Source of the DNA: Pontibacter diazotrophicus
GTDB lineage: Bacteria; Bacteroidota; Bacteroidia; Cytophagales; Hymenobacteraceae
Assembly (NCBI RefSeq): GCF_003367245.1
Contig: NZ_QRGR01000022.1
Coordinates: 62,001-126,000, forward strand
Length of the DNA: 64,000 bases
Reading direction: 5' to 3'
Under the pieces are notes generated by a model, which was not told where the DNA came from, ran no database searches, and saw only the letters and a program-made list of their open reading frames with translations. How positions within the stretch are numbered: position 1 is the first letter of the stretch; each line of letters opens with the position of its first letter. Positions 44,826 to 52,169 of the stretch are shown here, one piece after another. The translations under genes and the position numbers were made by a program.

Positions 44826-44966
44826 TTAGCAACAACAGCAACGCATGGCGCACATGGGCGTGCGCATGTATTTTGTAGCCTGTGCTAAAATATGCCGCCG
44901 CAACAGGACTGCTGCTGGCGTCGAAAATAATAAACTGTGCTGTGCTGAATTGATTCCCTTTTTCAT
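44826..44966 (-). CDS. Cys/Met-rich leader peptide upstream of metY
   Basis: An ATG-started frame of 46 codons directly after the SAM-I riboswitch. It ends in MRTPMCAMRCCCC and TAA (TGC TGT TGT TGC before the stop). The last 13 codons contain five Cys and three Met, which is what an attenuation leader sensing charged Cys-tRNA (and perhaps Met-tRNA) would have. A shorter version starting at 44867 gives only those 13 codons. It lies 117 bp before metY. No protein of this kind is known to me; translation and attenuation are inference, but a chance run of four Cys codons and a stop in this position is unlikely. Confidence 0.6.
   Translation of the reverse strand: MKKGINSAQHSLLFSTPAAVLLRRHILAQATKYMRTPMCAMRCCCC
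44848..44865 (-). promoter_or_regulatory. Hairpin inside the leader coding region
   Basis: GCGCAC and GTGCGC form a 6-bp GC stem with a 6-nt loop just before the four Cys codons. A second possible stem pairs the Cys codons' TGCTGT (44835-44840) with ACAGCA (44804-44809). A ribosome stalled at the Cys codons would choose between them. Confidence 0.4.
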
Positions 44967-44979
44967 GTTCGTATCAATT
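44948..44979 (-). promoter_or_regulatory. Possible riboswitch expression-platform hairpin around the leader start
   Basis: AATTGAT (44973-44979) and ATCAATT (44948-44954) form a 7-bp stem whose 18-nt loop contains the long leader ORF's start codon. Its 5' arm shares three bases with the 3' strand of riboswitch P1, so P1 and this hairpin partly exclude each other. The regulatory reading is inference. Confidence 0.4.
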
Positions 44980-45082
44980 TATATTCTTCCGGATGTTCCG
45001 AAATCAGGAATTAGCACCTTAACCTCGTTAGTTAGGTTGCTAGAGTTTCACAGAGCCTGTCTCTCCACTCTTCTTTATAAAT
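44977..45082 (-). ncRNA. SAM-I (S-box) riboswitch controlling metY-metX
   Basis: On the minus strand the consensus core is clear: AGAGTGGAGAGACAGGCTC, then GTGAAACTCTAGCAACC (rev. of 45035-45051), then GGTGCTAATTCCTGA (rev. of 45004-45018). P1 is a perfect 7-bp stem between ATTTATA (45076-45082) and TATAAAT (44977-44983). It precedes the Cys/Met-rich leader ORF and metY. The aptamer is known to bind S-adenosylmethionine and turn off methionine genes. No classical terminator with a U tract follows, so the expression platform is probably not a simple intrinsic terminator. Confidence 0.93.
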
Positions 45083-45086
45083 CAAA

Positions 45087-45579
45087 TCCCGAAGGGATAG
45101 TTGACTTGATATTGCAATGATAAAGCGCTAATAAAGCAATTCCAAATAAAAATATAGATTTATTTTGGTTCTTTGCTTCCACCAGCGGCTTCTTTCAACT
45201 CCTACGACAGCACAAGTTTTTTGTTGTACAAAACCCTGAAAGTAAGCTACTCAGCGCTCAAAAGCTGATTTAAATCAAACATCACCAGATTGCCACATCC
45301 CTTCTTATAATGCTGTTTAGGCTCATTACCGGGACTTAACGCTACTTAACATTATGATTTATTAATAAGGTACATCTAAGAATAGCATCAACTATGTACA
45401 ACAGACACAGCAGATGCAAAATATCATATTCAGCATAACATGCAACATATAGGTTGTATAGTATAAAACCCCCTTTACCTATCACAGTATAATACAATAT
45501 TATTTGCTGCCTATATTTTACAAGTGCACAACAATTGGCAACTTCATTCAGAATTATTTCCGGACCTATAAAATATAGT
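45087..45579. other. Intergenic region between divergent metY leader and purC
   Basis: Apart from promoter DNA for both directions I see no gene. The sequence is AT-rich (especially 45340-45570). Confidence 0.4.
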
Positions 45580-45587
45580 TAACTTTG
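45580..45587 (+). promoter_or_regulatory. -7 box of the purC promoter
   Basis: TAACTTTG is an exact TAnnTTTG match, 24 bp before the ATG at 45612. It overlaps the TTG at 45585 that opens the longest frame, so that TTG cannot be the start if this promoter is used. Confidence 0.55.
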
Positions 45588-45611
45588 CTCGCCTATAACG
45601 ACACCGAATTA

Positions 45612-46559
45612 ATGGAGGCCATAAAAGAAACTAACTTCTCCTTTGCCGGCCAAACTGGCTTTTACAGAGGCAAGGTCCGGGATGTATATTATTTTGAAGA
45701 CCAGTTGGCCATTGTTGCCACTGACCGTATTTCTGCATTTGATGTGGTACTTCCCCGTGCGATTCCTTACAAGGGACAGGTGCTGAACCAGATTGCCAGC
45801 CTTAACCTGAAGGCAACCTCCGATATTGTACCCAACTGGGTGGTTTCTACACCAGACCCAAATGTAACCATCGGCTACAAGTGTGAGCCATTTAAGGTAG
45901 AAATGGTGATAAGAGGGTATCTGGCAGGGCATGCCTGGCGTGAGTATAAAGCAGGAAAACGTATGTTGTGTGGCGTGGCACTACCGGAAGGATTACGTGA
46001 AAACGACAAGCTGCCGGAGCCGATTATTACACCAACGACCAAAGCCGATGAAGGCCACGATGAAGATATTTCAAGAGAAGAAATTTTAGCGCAAAACCTT
46101 GTATTAGAACAGGATTACCTTATCTTAGAGCAATATACACGCGCGCTTTTTGCCCGTGGCACAGAATTAGCGAAACAACAGGGCCTTATTCTGGTTGACA
46201 CTAAATATGAGTTTGGCAAATATAAGGGAGAGGTATACCTGATTGACGAGATTCATACCCCTGACTCTTCCCGCTACTTTTACAGCGAAGGTTACGAAGA
46301 TCGGCAGCAGCAGGGAGAGCCACAGCGACAGCTTTCAAAAGAATTTGTGCGGCAGTGGCTGATTGAAAACGGCTTCCAGGGAAAAGAAGGACAAACAGTG
46401 CCGGAAATGACAGACGAGGTAGTACGTGGCATTTCGGAGCGCTATATTGAGCTGTATGAGGTGTTTACAGGGCAGCGGTTTGAGAAAAAGCCATATGAAA
46501 ATGTGCTATCCCGCATAGAACAGAAAATTGTTAACAATAATTTTAGCACCAAAAATTAA
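45612..46559 (+). CDS. purC: Phosphoribosylaminoimidazole-succinocarboxamide synthase
   Basis: SAICAR synthase of purine biosynthesis, 315 residues. Blocks include 'FYRGKVRDVYYFEDQLAIVA' near the N-terminus, 'DRISAFDVVL', 'EMVIRGYLAGHAWREY', 'ITPTTKADEGHDEDIS' and 'LVDTKYEFG' with 'LIDEIHTPDSSRY', the ATP and product site. The longer length than the E. coli enzyme matches the yeast/Bacteroidota form. I place the start at the ATG 45612 because the upstream TTG lies in the promoter box. It is followed after 54 bp by a STAS gene. Confidence 0.96.
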   Translation: MEAIKETNFSFAGQTGFYRGKVRDVYYFEDQLAIVATDRISAFDVVLPRAIPYKGQVLNQIASLNLKATSDIVPNWVVSTPDPNVTIGYKCEPFKVEMVIRGYLAGHAWREYKAGKRMLCGVALPEGLRENDKLPEPIITPTTKADEGHDEDISREEILAQNLVLEQDYLILEQYTRALFARGTELAKQQGLILVDTKYEFGKYKGEVYLIDEIHTPDSSRYFYSEGYEDRQQQGEPQRQLSKEFVRQWLIENGFQGKEGQTVPEMTDEVVRGISERYIELYEVFTGQRFEKKPYENVLSRIEQKIVNNNFSTKN

Positions 46560-46613
46560 GAAAATTAAAGTAGATTTTGGTACATTCGCATATAAATCCT
46601 TATTGGTAGATCT

Positions 46614-46991
46614 ATGAAGTACACGATTGATAAGAAAGAAAACTATACAATTATCACGATAGATGAGAAGAAGCTGGACACTTCGATAGCGCCGGACCTG
46701 AAATCTGAGTTCGTGAAGTTGAACGCAGAGGGCATCACCAATCTGATTCTTGACCTGAGTAATGTAAAATACACTGATTCTTCTGGCCTTAGCTCCATTT
46801 TAATAGCTAACCGCCTGTGCAACTCATCAAGCGGCTTGCTGATTCTGACGGGCTTGCAGGATCATGTTATGAAATTGATAACTATTTCAAAGTTAGAGTC
46901 TGTGCTTAACATTCTGCCTACAGTGGAAGAAGCAATTGACCGTGTGTTCCTGCACGAGATTGAGCAGGACCTGACTAACAAAGAAGACTAA
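46614..46991 (+). CDS. STAS-domain anti-sigma-factor antagonist-like protein
   Basis: A 125-residue single STAS domain like SpoIIAA/RsbV. It has the beta-strand start 'NYTIITIDEKKLDT', the helix 'APDLKSEFVKLNAEG', the strand 'NLILDLSNVKYTDSSGLSSI' with the conserved DSSG whose Ser is phosphorylated in the family, and 'LTGLQDHVMKLITISKLESV'. The C-terminal acidic tail is extra. No RsbW-type kinase or sigma factor is adjacent, so its partner must be elsewhere. A TACATTCG box upstream (about 46580) may be its promoter. rnz follows after 14 bp and is probably cotranscribed. Confidence 0.88.
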   Translation: MKYTIDKKENYTIITIDEKKLDTSIAPDLKSEFVKLNAEGITNLILDLSNVKYTDSSGLSSILIANRLCNSSSGLLILTGLQDHVMKLITISKLESVLNILPTVEEAIDRVFLHEIEQDLTNKED

Positions 46992-47005
46992 GTATACTGC
47001 CCGTT

Positions 47006-47923
47006 GTGGATTTCGAACTCAGGATACTGGGCAGTTCGTCGGCCACACCATCGGCAAACAGACACCATACCGCACAGGTACTTACCATAGACAATCAGTA
47101 CCACCTGATTGATTGCGGTGAAGGAACGCAGATGCAGCTGATGCAATACAAGATAAAGCATCAGCGCATCTGCAATATTTACATCAGCCACCTCCACGGC
47201 GATCACTATTTTGGATTGGCAGGTCTCCTGTCCTCCATGCACCTGCAGGGCCGTCACACACCGCTTTACCTCTTTGGCCCTCCCGGCCTCATAGAGATTC
47301 TAAGCTTACAGTTCAAATATTCTGGTACGAACCTTTGTTATCCGCTCATTTTTCATGAGCTGGATACTACCAGCCATAAAAAGATTTTTGAAAACAAGCA
47401 GATTACGGTACATACCATTCCGATGGAGCACCGTGTACCCTGTTGCGGCTTCCTGTTCCGGGAAAAGCAGAAGGCGCGACCGCTCATAAAAGAGAAGCTT
47501 CCCCCTTTCTTAACACCCCCGCAACTGGTGAGTCTCAAGTGGGGCGAGGATGTTACAGATGAGCATGGGAATGTGCTGGTGTATAACCGGGATGTAACCA
47601 TGGAGCCGAAGCGCAGCAGAAGCTATGCTTACTGCTCCGATAGCCGTTTTAAGCCCACGCTTCTCCCCTACCTTCACTACGTGGACCTGCTTTACCATGA
47701 GGCTACCTTTACAGATGAGTTACGTGAACGTGCTTACTATACTTTCCATAGCACAGCCCGACAGGCTGCCGAACTTGCAGCTGCAGCACAAGTACGCCGT
47801 TTGCTCATAGGACACTTCTCTGTTCGTTACAAGGACCTCACTCCGCTCTTAACGGAAGCACAGGAAGTGTTTCCACAAGCGGATTTAGCTACTGAAGGTA
47901 GCATCTTCTGTATCCGGGAATAG
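47006..47923 (+). CDS. rnz: Ribonuclease Z
   Basis: tRNA 3'-processing endonuclease of the metallo-beta-lactamase fold, 305 residues. 'ILGSSSATPSANRHHTAQVL' opens the fold, 'LIDCGEGTQMQL' precedes the zinc motif 'ISHLHGDHYFGLAGL' near residue 60, 'EHRVPCCGF' and 'LYHEATF' supply later ligands and 'LLIGHFSVRY' the last His. The start codon is GTG (47006); no ATG lies close. The two-residue overlap with another TTG frame is out of frame. It lies 14 bp after the STAS gene. Confidence 0.95.
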   Translation: MDFELRILGSSSATPSANRHHTAQVLTIDNQYHLIDCGEGTQMQLMQYKIKHQRICNIYISHLHGDHYFGLAGLLSSMHLQGRHTPLYLFGPPGLIEILSLQFKYSGTNLCYPLIFHELDTTSHKKIFENKQITVHTIPMEHRVPCCGFLFREKQKARPLIKEKLPPFLTPPQLVSLKWGEDVTDEHGNVLVYNRDVTMEPKRSRSYAYCSDSRFKPTLLPYLHYVDLLYHEATFTDELRERAYYTFHSTARQAAELAAAAQVRRLLIGHFSVRYKDLTPLLTEAQEVFPQADLATEGSIFCIRE

Positions 47924-48107
47924 AATTAGGCTGTAAAAATTGGAGTACTTCATGAGTTCAGCCTCTTCAGAGATGCTGATTTAAGCTCATTCTAATGCAT
48001 TTCTCCTAAATGTTGTGCTGTACATGCTATATATTCGGAGGTACAGATTTACTGAATAATAGTAACTTGCAGGTTGAATACCTTATTGTTTGAAAGCCAT
48101 CTATTTC

Positions 48108-48899
48108 ATGCAGCAGCATACTTCTACTTCTGAGAAAAGGCGCACATACCTGTTCCTCGTGCTTAGCGGCATCTTTATATCCAATGCCTTGCTGGCGGAA
48201 CTGATTGGGGTGAAGATATTTTCAGGAGAAGCTCTTTTTGGACTTCCTGGCGCACAAATACCTGTATTAGGTGGTTCTAAACTGGACTTTAACCTGACAG
48301 CAGGCGTTATCATCTGGCCGGTTGTATTCATTACCACCGACATCATAAATGAGTATTTCGGGAAAGCAGGGGTAAAAAAAGTAAGTGTCCTGACAGTGCT
48401 GCTCATCCTGTATGCCTTCCTTGTTATCACCATTGTAACAGGCCTGCCGCCAGCTCCCTTTTGGTTAGATGTGAACAGCACCGATGCCCAGGGCAACCCT
48501 TTTAATATCAACATCGCTTTTAACAGCGTATACCGTCAGGGGCTGGGCATTATCATCGGCTCTGTGGTGGCGTTCCTGATTTCGCAGTTCCTGGATGCCA
48601 CCGTATTCCATTGGCTGCGCCAATTCACGGGCAGCAAAAAAATCTGGCTCCGCGCGACAGGCTCCACACTGGTGTCGCAGCTCATAGATAGCTTTGTGGT
48701 TCTGTTTGTGGCTTTCTTTCTCTTCGGCAACTGGCCCATGGAGCAGGTATTATCTGTTGCTCTTATCAACTACATCTATAAATTCGCGGTTGCTATCCTG
48801 CTCACACCGCTTCTCTACGTAGCCCATTACCTCATCGACAGTTATTTAGGAGAAAGAGAAGCCGAGAAAATGATGGAGGAAGCGCAAGTTGAACAATAA
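48108..48899 (+). CDS. Queuosine precursor transporter (VUT/YhhQ family)
   Basis: An integral membrane protein of 263 residues, with six helices. 'LVLSGIFISNALLAELIGVK' is typical of the VUT/ECF S-component-like family, as are 'WPVVFITTDIINEYFGK', 'RQGLGIIIGSVVAFLISQFLD' shortened at its end, and 'QLIDSFVVLFVAF'. Members import 7-cyano-7-deazaguanine or related queuosine precursors. A TTG at 48090 opens the frame, but a promoter-like TATTGTTTG overlaps it and the ATG at 48108 is a better start. No riboswitch was recognised ahead of it. Confidence 0.88.
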   Translation: MQQHTSTSEKRRTYLFLVLSGIFISNALLAELIGVKIFSGEALFGLPGAQIPVLGGSKLDFNLTAGVIIWPVVFITTDIINEYFGKAGVKKVSVLTVLLILYAFLVITIVTGLPPAPFWLDVNSTDAQGNPFNINIAFNSVYRQGLGIIIGSVVAFLISQFLDATVFHWLRQFTGSKKIWLRATGSTLVSQLIDSFVVLFVAFFLFGNWPMEQVLSVALINYIYKFAVAILLTPLLYVAHYLIDSYLGEREAEKMMEEAQVEQ

Positions 48900-48902
48900 A
48901 CG

Positions 48903-48948
48903 ACCTTTATTCTTCAAAAAACCGATACATTATATTGGTAATAAAGGT
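48903..48948 (+). terminator. Terminator after the queuosine precursor transporter gene
   Basis: Outer 9-bp perfect stem ACCTTTATT / AATAAAGGT with an inner ACCGAT / ATTGGT stem, starting 3 bp after the stop codon and followed by TTTGTTGTG. Confidence 0.75.
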
Positions 48949-49128
48949 TTGTTGTGCTTAAATTTGCAGCCTTGCAAAAGAAAATGCCACACCACTTAGC
49001 ACATACACAAATCTTTATTACAGGCTACGTTCTACACGACCTGTAATCCTGCACGCACCTTCTGAATCAGGGGCAGCCGCCTCATCATATTTATTTTTCC
49101 AGTTTTTACTTTTTTGAGGGAGACGATC

Positions 49129-50037
49129 ATGTTCAGAGGAATCGTTTTGGTTTTTCTTGGCGCGTGTAGTTTTGGCGTTTTATCTACGTTCGTAAAATTA
49201 GCATATAACGAAGGCTTTACTTTGGGTGATGTAACGGGCACCCAGGTATTATTTGGGTTGATTGTTCTTTGGACTATTGTGTTGTTGCGAAAGCTGTTTA
49301 GCAGCAAGAGCAACAGCACATCGTTCAGGGAAAAAATTAAACTGGTTGTGATGGGTACCAGCACAGGCCTGGTTAGCATTTTCTATTACAAATCAGTACA
49401 AACAGTGCCCGCCTCCATTGCCATTCTGCTGCTGATGCAGTTTACCTGGATGAGCCTGGTGATAGAGGCCATCATGAAGCGCAGATTACCAACACGAACG
49501 CAATTGGGCACAGTAACTCTCATATTGTTAGGTACCGCATTGGCAGGGCGTTTATTCTCTGCCGACTTACCTGATTTTGACCTTATAGGTATAGGCTACG
49601 GATTACTGGCAGCTTTTTGCTATAGTATCTTCCTGATGATAAATGGCGCTGTAGGCAACCACCTTCATCCAGCCACAAAGAGTGCCCTTATCTTAACAGG
49701 TGCCTGCGTGCTCATCTTAACGGTTTTCCCTCCCGTGTTTTTAGTCAATGGTGCTTTAACAAGCGGGCTGTTTAAATGGGGACTAATATTAGCCTTGTTC
49801 GGCACTGTTATTCCTCCGCTTTTTTATGCCTACGGTCTGCCTGAAACGGGCTTGGGACTAGGTGCAATTCTGAGTGCAGCCGAGCTTCCTGTGGCCGTGT
49901 TGATGTCGAATATCATATTAGGGGAAGAAGTTTGGGCCGTGCAGTGGCTTGGAGTGGCTCTGATTTTGGTTGCAATTGTACTTTCTAACATCCACTCGCT
50001 TCGCAAAAAAAGAAGCAAAGAAATAACATTGGCATAA
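49129..50037 (+). CDS. DMT-family (EamA) membrane transporter
   Basis: A 302-residue protein with ten predicted helices arranged as two EamA repeats: 'GIVLVFLGACSFGVLSTFVK' starts the first and 'IGIGYGLLAAFCYSIFLM' the second, with 'LSAAELPVAVLMSNIILGE' near the end as the family hallmark. The drug/metabolite transporter family exports amino acids, metabolites or drugs; the substrate is not predictable. The ATG at 49129 is preferred over an in-frame TTG 15 bp upstream. Followed by a strong terminator. Confidence 0.88.
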   Translation: MFRGIVLVFLGACSFGVLSTFVKLAYNEGFTLGDVTGTQVLFGLIVLWTIVLLRKLFSSKSNSTSFREKIKLVVMGTSTGLVSIFYYKSVQTVPASIAILLLMQFTWMSLVIEAIMKRRLPTRTQLGTVTLILLGTALAGRLFSADLPDFDLIGIGYGLLAAFCYSIFLMINGAVGNHLHPATKSALILTGACVLILTVFPPVFLVNGALTSGLFKWGLILALFGTVIPPLFYAYGLPETGLGLGAILSAAELPVAVLMSNIILGEEVWAVQWLGVALILVAIVLSNIHSLRKKRSKEITLA

Positions 50038-50094
50038 CGGCTTCTAACTTCATCAAGTAGCTTTTGCTCAAGATAAATTGGTTGATTGAAAATT

Positions 50095-50135
50095 GGTTAG
50101 GCGAACACCTTCGGGTAGTAGCCTAGCCTTTTTTT
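50095..50135 (+). terminator. Rho-independent terminator after the DMT transporter
   Basis: GGTTAGGC and GCCTAGCC make an 8-bp stem with one wobble, an 18-nt loop and a T7 run. It starts 58 bp after the stop codon. Confidence 0.85.
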
Positions 50136-50420
50136 ATGCCAGGGTTACGCATCACCTGTTTTAAAACAATGCTATAGAAAGAAGCCTTTAAGGAAGCATT
50201 GTGCTTCATTTGCCAGTTACAACTAATGCAAACCTAACCGGAGCAGCAGGCGAATTACTGCTGGTAACAAAGCACAATAATATGTGTCAACTTCAGTTAA
50301 ATAAGAAGTTTGCGGACCACTACAGCAGCGTGGTCAAGGATTCTATCCAACATCTGTTGCCAGACACACCTGCTTGTAAGCAGTAAACCTATTAAACTTA
50401 ACACATAATTTATTTATTCT
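50136..50420. other. Intergenic region before the NlpE-like gene
   Basis: A 61-codon ATG frame (50201-50386) has no recognisable motif and I do not support it. No other feature seen. Confidence 0.4.
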
Positions 50421-50432
50421 ATGGAGCGATTC

Positions 50433-50987
50433 ATGAAAACAATGTTTGCCTTACTCGTCCTATTTTCAGTGGCTCTGGGCCAGCAACAAGTAAAGGCGCA
50501 GTCAGCTAAGACATATGAAGAGTGGAAGAAGTCAACACCCAAAAAAAGAAGCAAAACAGCCACTAAGCCTGCTAAGGCAACCAAGGCCAAAACAACAGCT
50601 AAGGCTGAAGAAAAGACAGCTGCGCCGGCAGCCATGGCAGCACCAACAGGAACCTTTTCCGGCACCTTCCCCTGCACCGATTGTCAGGGCATCAACACAG
50701 AACTCGTGTTAAATGGTGGCGCCGACGGCTCCAGCCGCTCCTTCACGATGAAGCAGACTTACCTGGGAAAACCAGCCGACAAAAGTATAGTAACAAGTTC
50801 GGGCAAATGGTTTCTAGCCAAAGGCAACAAGCAGAACCCGGATGCGGTAGTGCTACAACTTATCCCAACGGAAGGCAACATTGACCCGATGTACTTTCTG
50901 CAGGTAAGTGACTCGGAGGTAAAACTGCTAGACCGGCAGCAAGCAGAGATGCAGGGCCAGCAGCGTTACTCACTGAAGAAGCGGTAG
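50433..50987 (+). CDS. Secreted NlpE-like protein with Lys/Ala-rich linker
   Basis: From the second ATG (50433; the first is at 50421) the protein is 184 residues with signal peptide 'MKTMFALLVLFSVALG' and cleavage after 'VKAQ'. A Lys/Ala/Thr-rich low-complexity linker (about 25-75) follows, then an NlpE N-terminal domain: 'GTFSGTFPCTDCQGI' with the CxxC typical of NlpE and 'TELVLN', 'TYLG', 'SSGKW' strands. NlpE senses lipoprotein and copper stress in enterobacteria. Here there is no lipobox Cys, so it is soluble, probably periplasmic. A link to copper is a family inference only. Confidence 0.8.
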   Translation: MKTMFALLVLFSVALGQQQVKAQSAKTYEEWKKSTPKKRSKTATKPAKATKAKTTAKAEEKTAAPAAMAAPTGTFSGTFPCTDCQGINTELVLNGGADGSSRSFTMKQTYLGKPADKSIVTSSGKWFLAKGNKQNPDAVVLQLIPTEGNIDPMYFLQVSDSEVKLLDRQQAEMQGQQRYSLKKR

Positions 50988-51073
50988 CCCTAAAGCCTGG
51001 ATGTATAAAGTTTGGCTGGGCTATTACCGGCTTTTTCCCGTAATTTGCAGCCGGAACAATTACACCCTTACAT

Positions 51074-52048
51074 ATGGCACGTTATCTTACAGGAATCCAA
51101 AGCACAGGCCGCCCGCATTTAGGCAACCTGCTGGGCGCTATTATTCCTGCTGTGGAGTTTTCGAAAGCCTCTGACCATGAGTCGTTGTATTTTATAGCAG
51201 ACATGCACTCGCTTACCTCTATCCGGGATGCAGAGGTACTGCGACACAATACCTATTCGGTGGCCGCCGCCTGGCTTGCTTTTGGTTTCGATACAGAAAA
51301 GCACATATTTTACCGCCAGTCTGATGTGCCGATGGTAACTGAACTCACGTGGTACCTGAATTGCTATGCACCGTTCCCAATGCTGGCCAATGCGCATTCT
51401 TTCAAGGATAAGTCAAACAGAAGAGGACTTGCAGATGTAAATGCCGGTTTGTTCACCTACCCTGTGCTGATGGCAGCAGACATTTTAATGTATGAAGCCA
51501 ACTTCGTACCGGTGGGAAAAGATCAGATACAGCACCTGGAAATAACCCGCGACATCGCCAGTGCTTTTAACCATGTATACGGCGAAACGTTTGTGCTTCC
51601 GGAAGCGAAGATAGACGAAACAGTGATGACAGTGCCTGGTCTGAACGGCGAGAAGATGAGCAAATCGTACGGCAACATCATCGATATTTTCGAAGCTGAT
51701 AAGCCACTGCGCAAGACCATCATGAGTATCATTACAGACAGCACTCCACTGGAAGAGCCAAAAGACACAGAAAACGACACCGTTTTTAAACTCTTTAGCT
51801 TATTAGCCACACCAGAGGAAATAGAAACCATGCGCCAGAACTACAGTGCCGGAGGCTATGGGTATGGCCATGCCAAGCAGGCGCTGTATGAGCTCATTAT
51901 CCGGAAATATGCTAAAGAGCGCGAGCTGTTTAACTATTACATGAACAACCTGGCGGAAATAGACAAGAAGCTGCATGAGGGTGCTGAGAAAGCCAAGGCA
52001 ATTGCCGGGCCAGTGCTACAGCGTGTACGCCAGAAGTTAGGCTACTAA
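51074..52048 (+). CDS. trpS: Tryptophanyl-tRNA synthetase
   Basis: Class I aminoacyl-tRNA synthetase (324 residues). 'GIQSTGRPHLGNLLGA' carries the HIGH-type signature near residues 7-20, 'VPVGKDQIQHLEITRD' the Trp/ATP site and 'GEKMSKSYGN' the KMSKS loop near 193. Residues fit TrpS rather than TyrRS. No T-box or Trp leader was seen upstream. It ends at a strong terminator shared with the converging EF-hand gene. Confidence 0.97.
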   Translation: MARYLTGIQSTGRPHLGNLLGAIIPAVEFSKASDHESLYFIADMHSLTSIRDAEVLRHNTYSVAAAWLAFGFDTEKHIFYRQSDVPMVTELTWYLNCYAPFPMLANAHSFKDKSNRRGLADVNAGLFTYPVLMAADILMYEANFVPVGKDQIQHLEITRDIASAFNHVYGETFVLPEAKIDETVMTVPGLNGEKMSKSYGNIIDIFEADKPLRKTIMSIITDSTPLEEPKDTENDTVFKLFSLLATPEEIETMRQNYSAGGYGYGHAKQALYELIIRKYAKERELFNYYMNNLAEIDKKLHEGAEKAKAIAGPVLQRVRQKLGY

Positions 52049-52061
52049 CGCATTATATTTT

Positions 52062-52115
52062 ATTGAAACAGGAAAGGGGCAGCTGAAAAATCAGCTGCCC
52101 CTTTCCTGTTTCAAT
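52062..52115. terminator. Bidirectional terminator between trpS and the EF-hand gene
   Basis: A perfect 25-bp inverted repeat (ATTGAAACAGGAAAGGGG inward to CAGCTGA, and complement) with a 4-nt loop AAAA, between two converging genes. Confidence 0.92.
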
Positions 52116-52169
52116 GAGGGTGAGAAAGGAAAAATAGCTCTCCCTGTCACTCATTTAATTATGTTTTAC

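Noticed and set aside
44845..45120. 91-codon plus-strand ORF upstream of purC
   Set aside because: It is the complement of the SAM-I riboswitch and the leader ORF; the structured RNA on the other strand explains the sequence better.
50201..50386. 61-codon ORF before the NlpE-like gene
   Set aside because: No motif, no clear promoter; cannot be supported.
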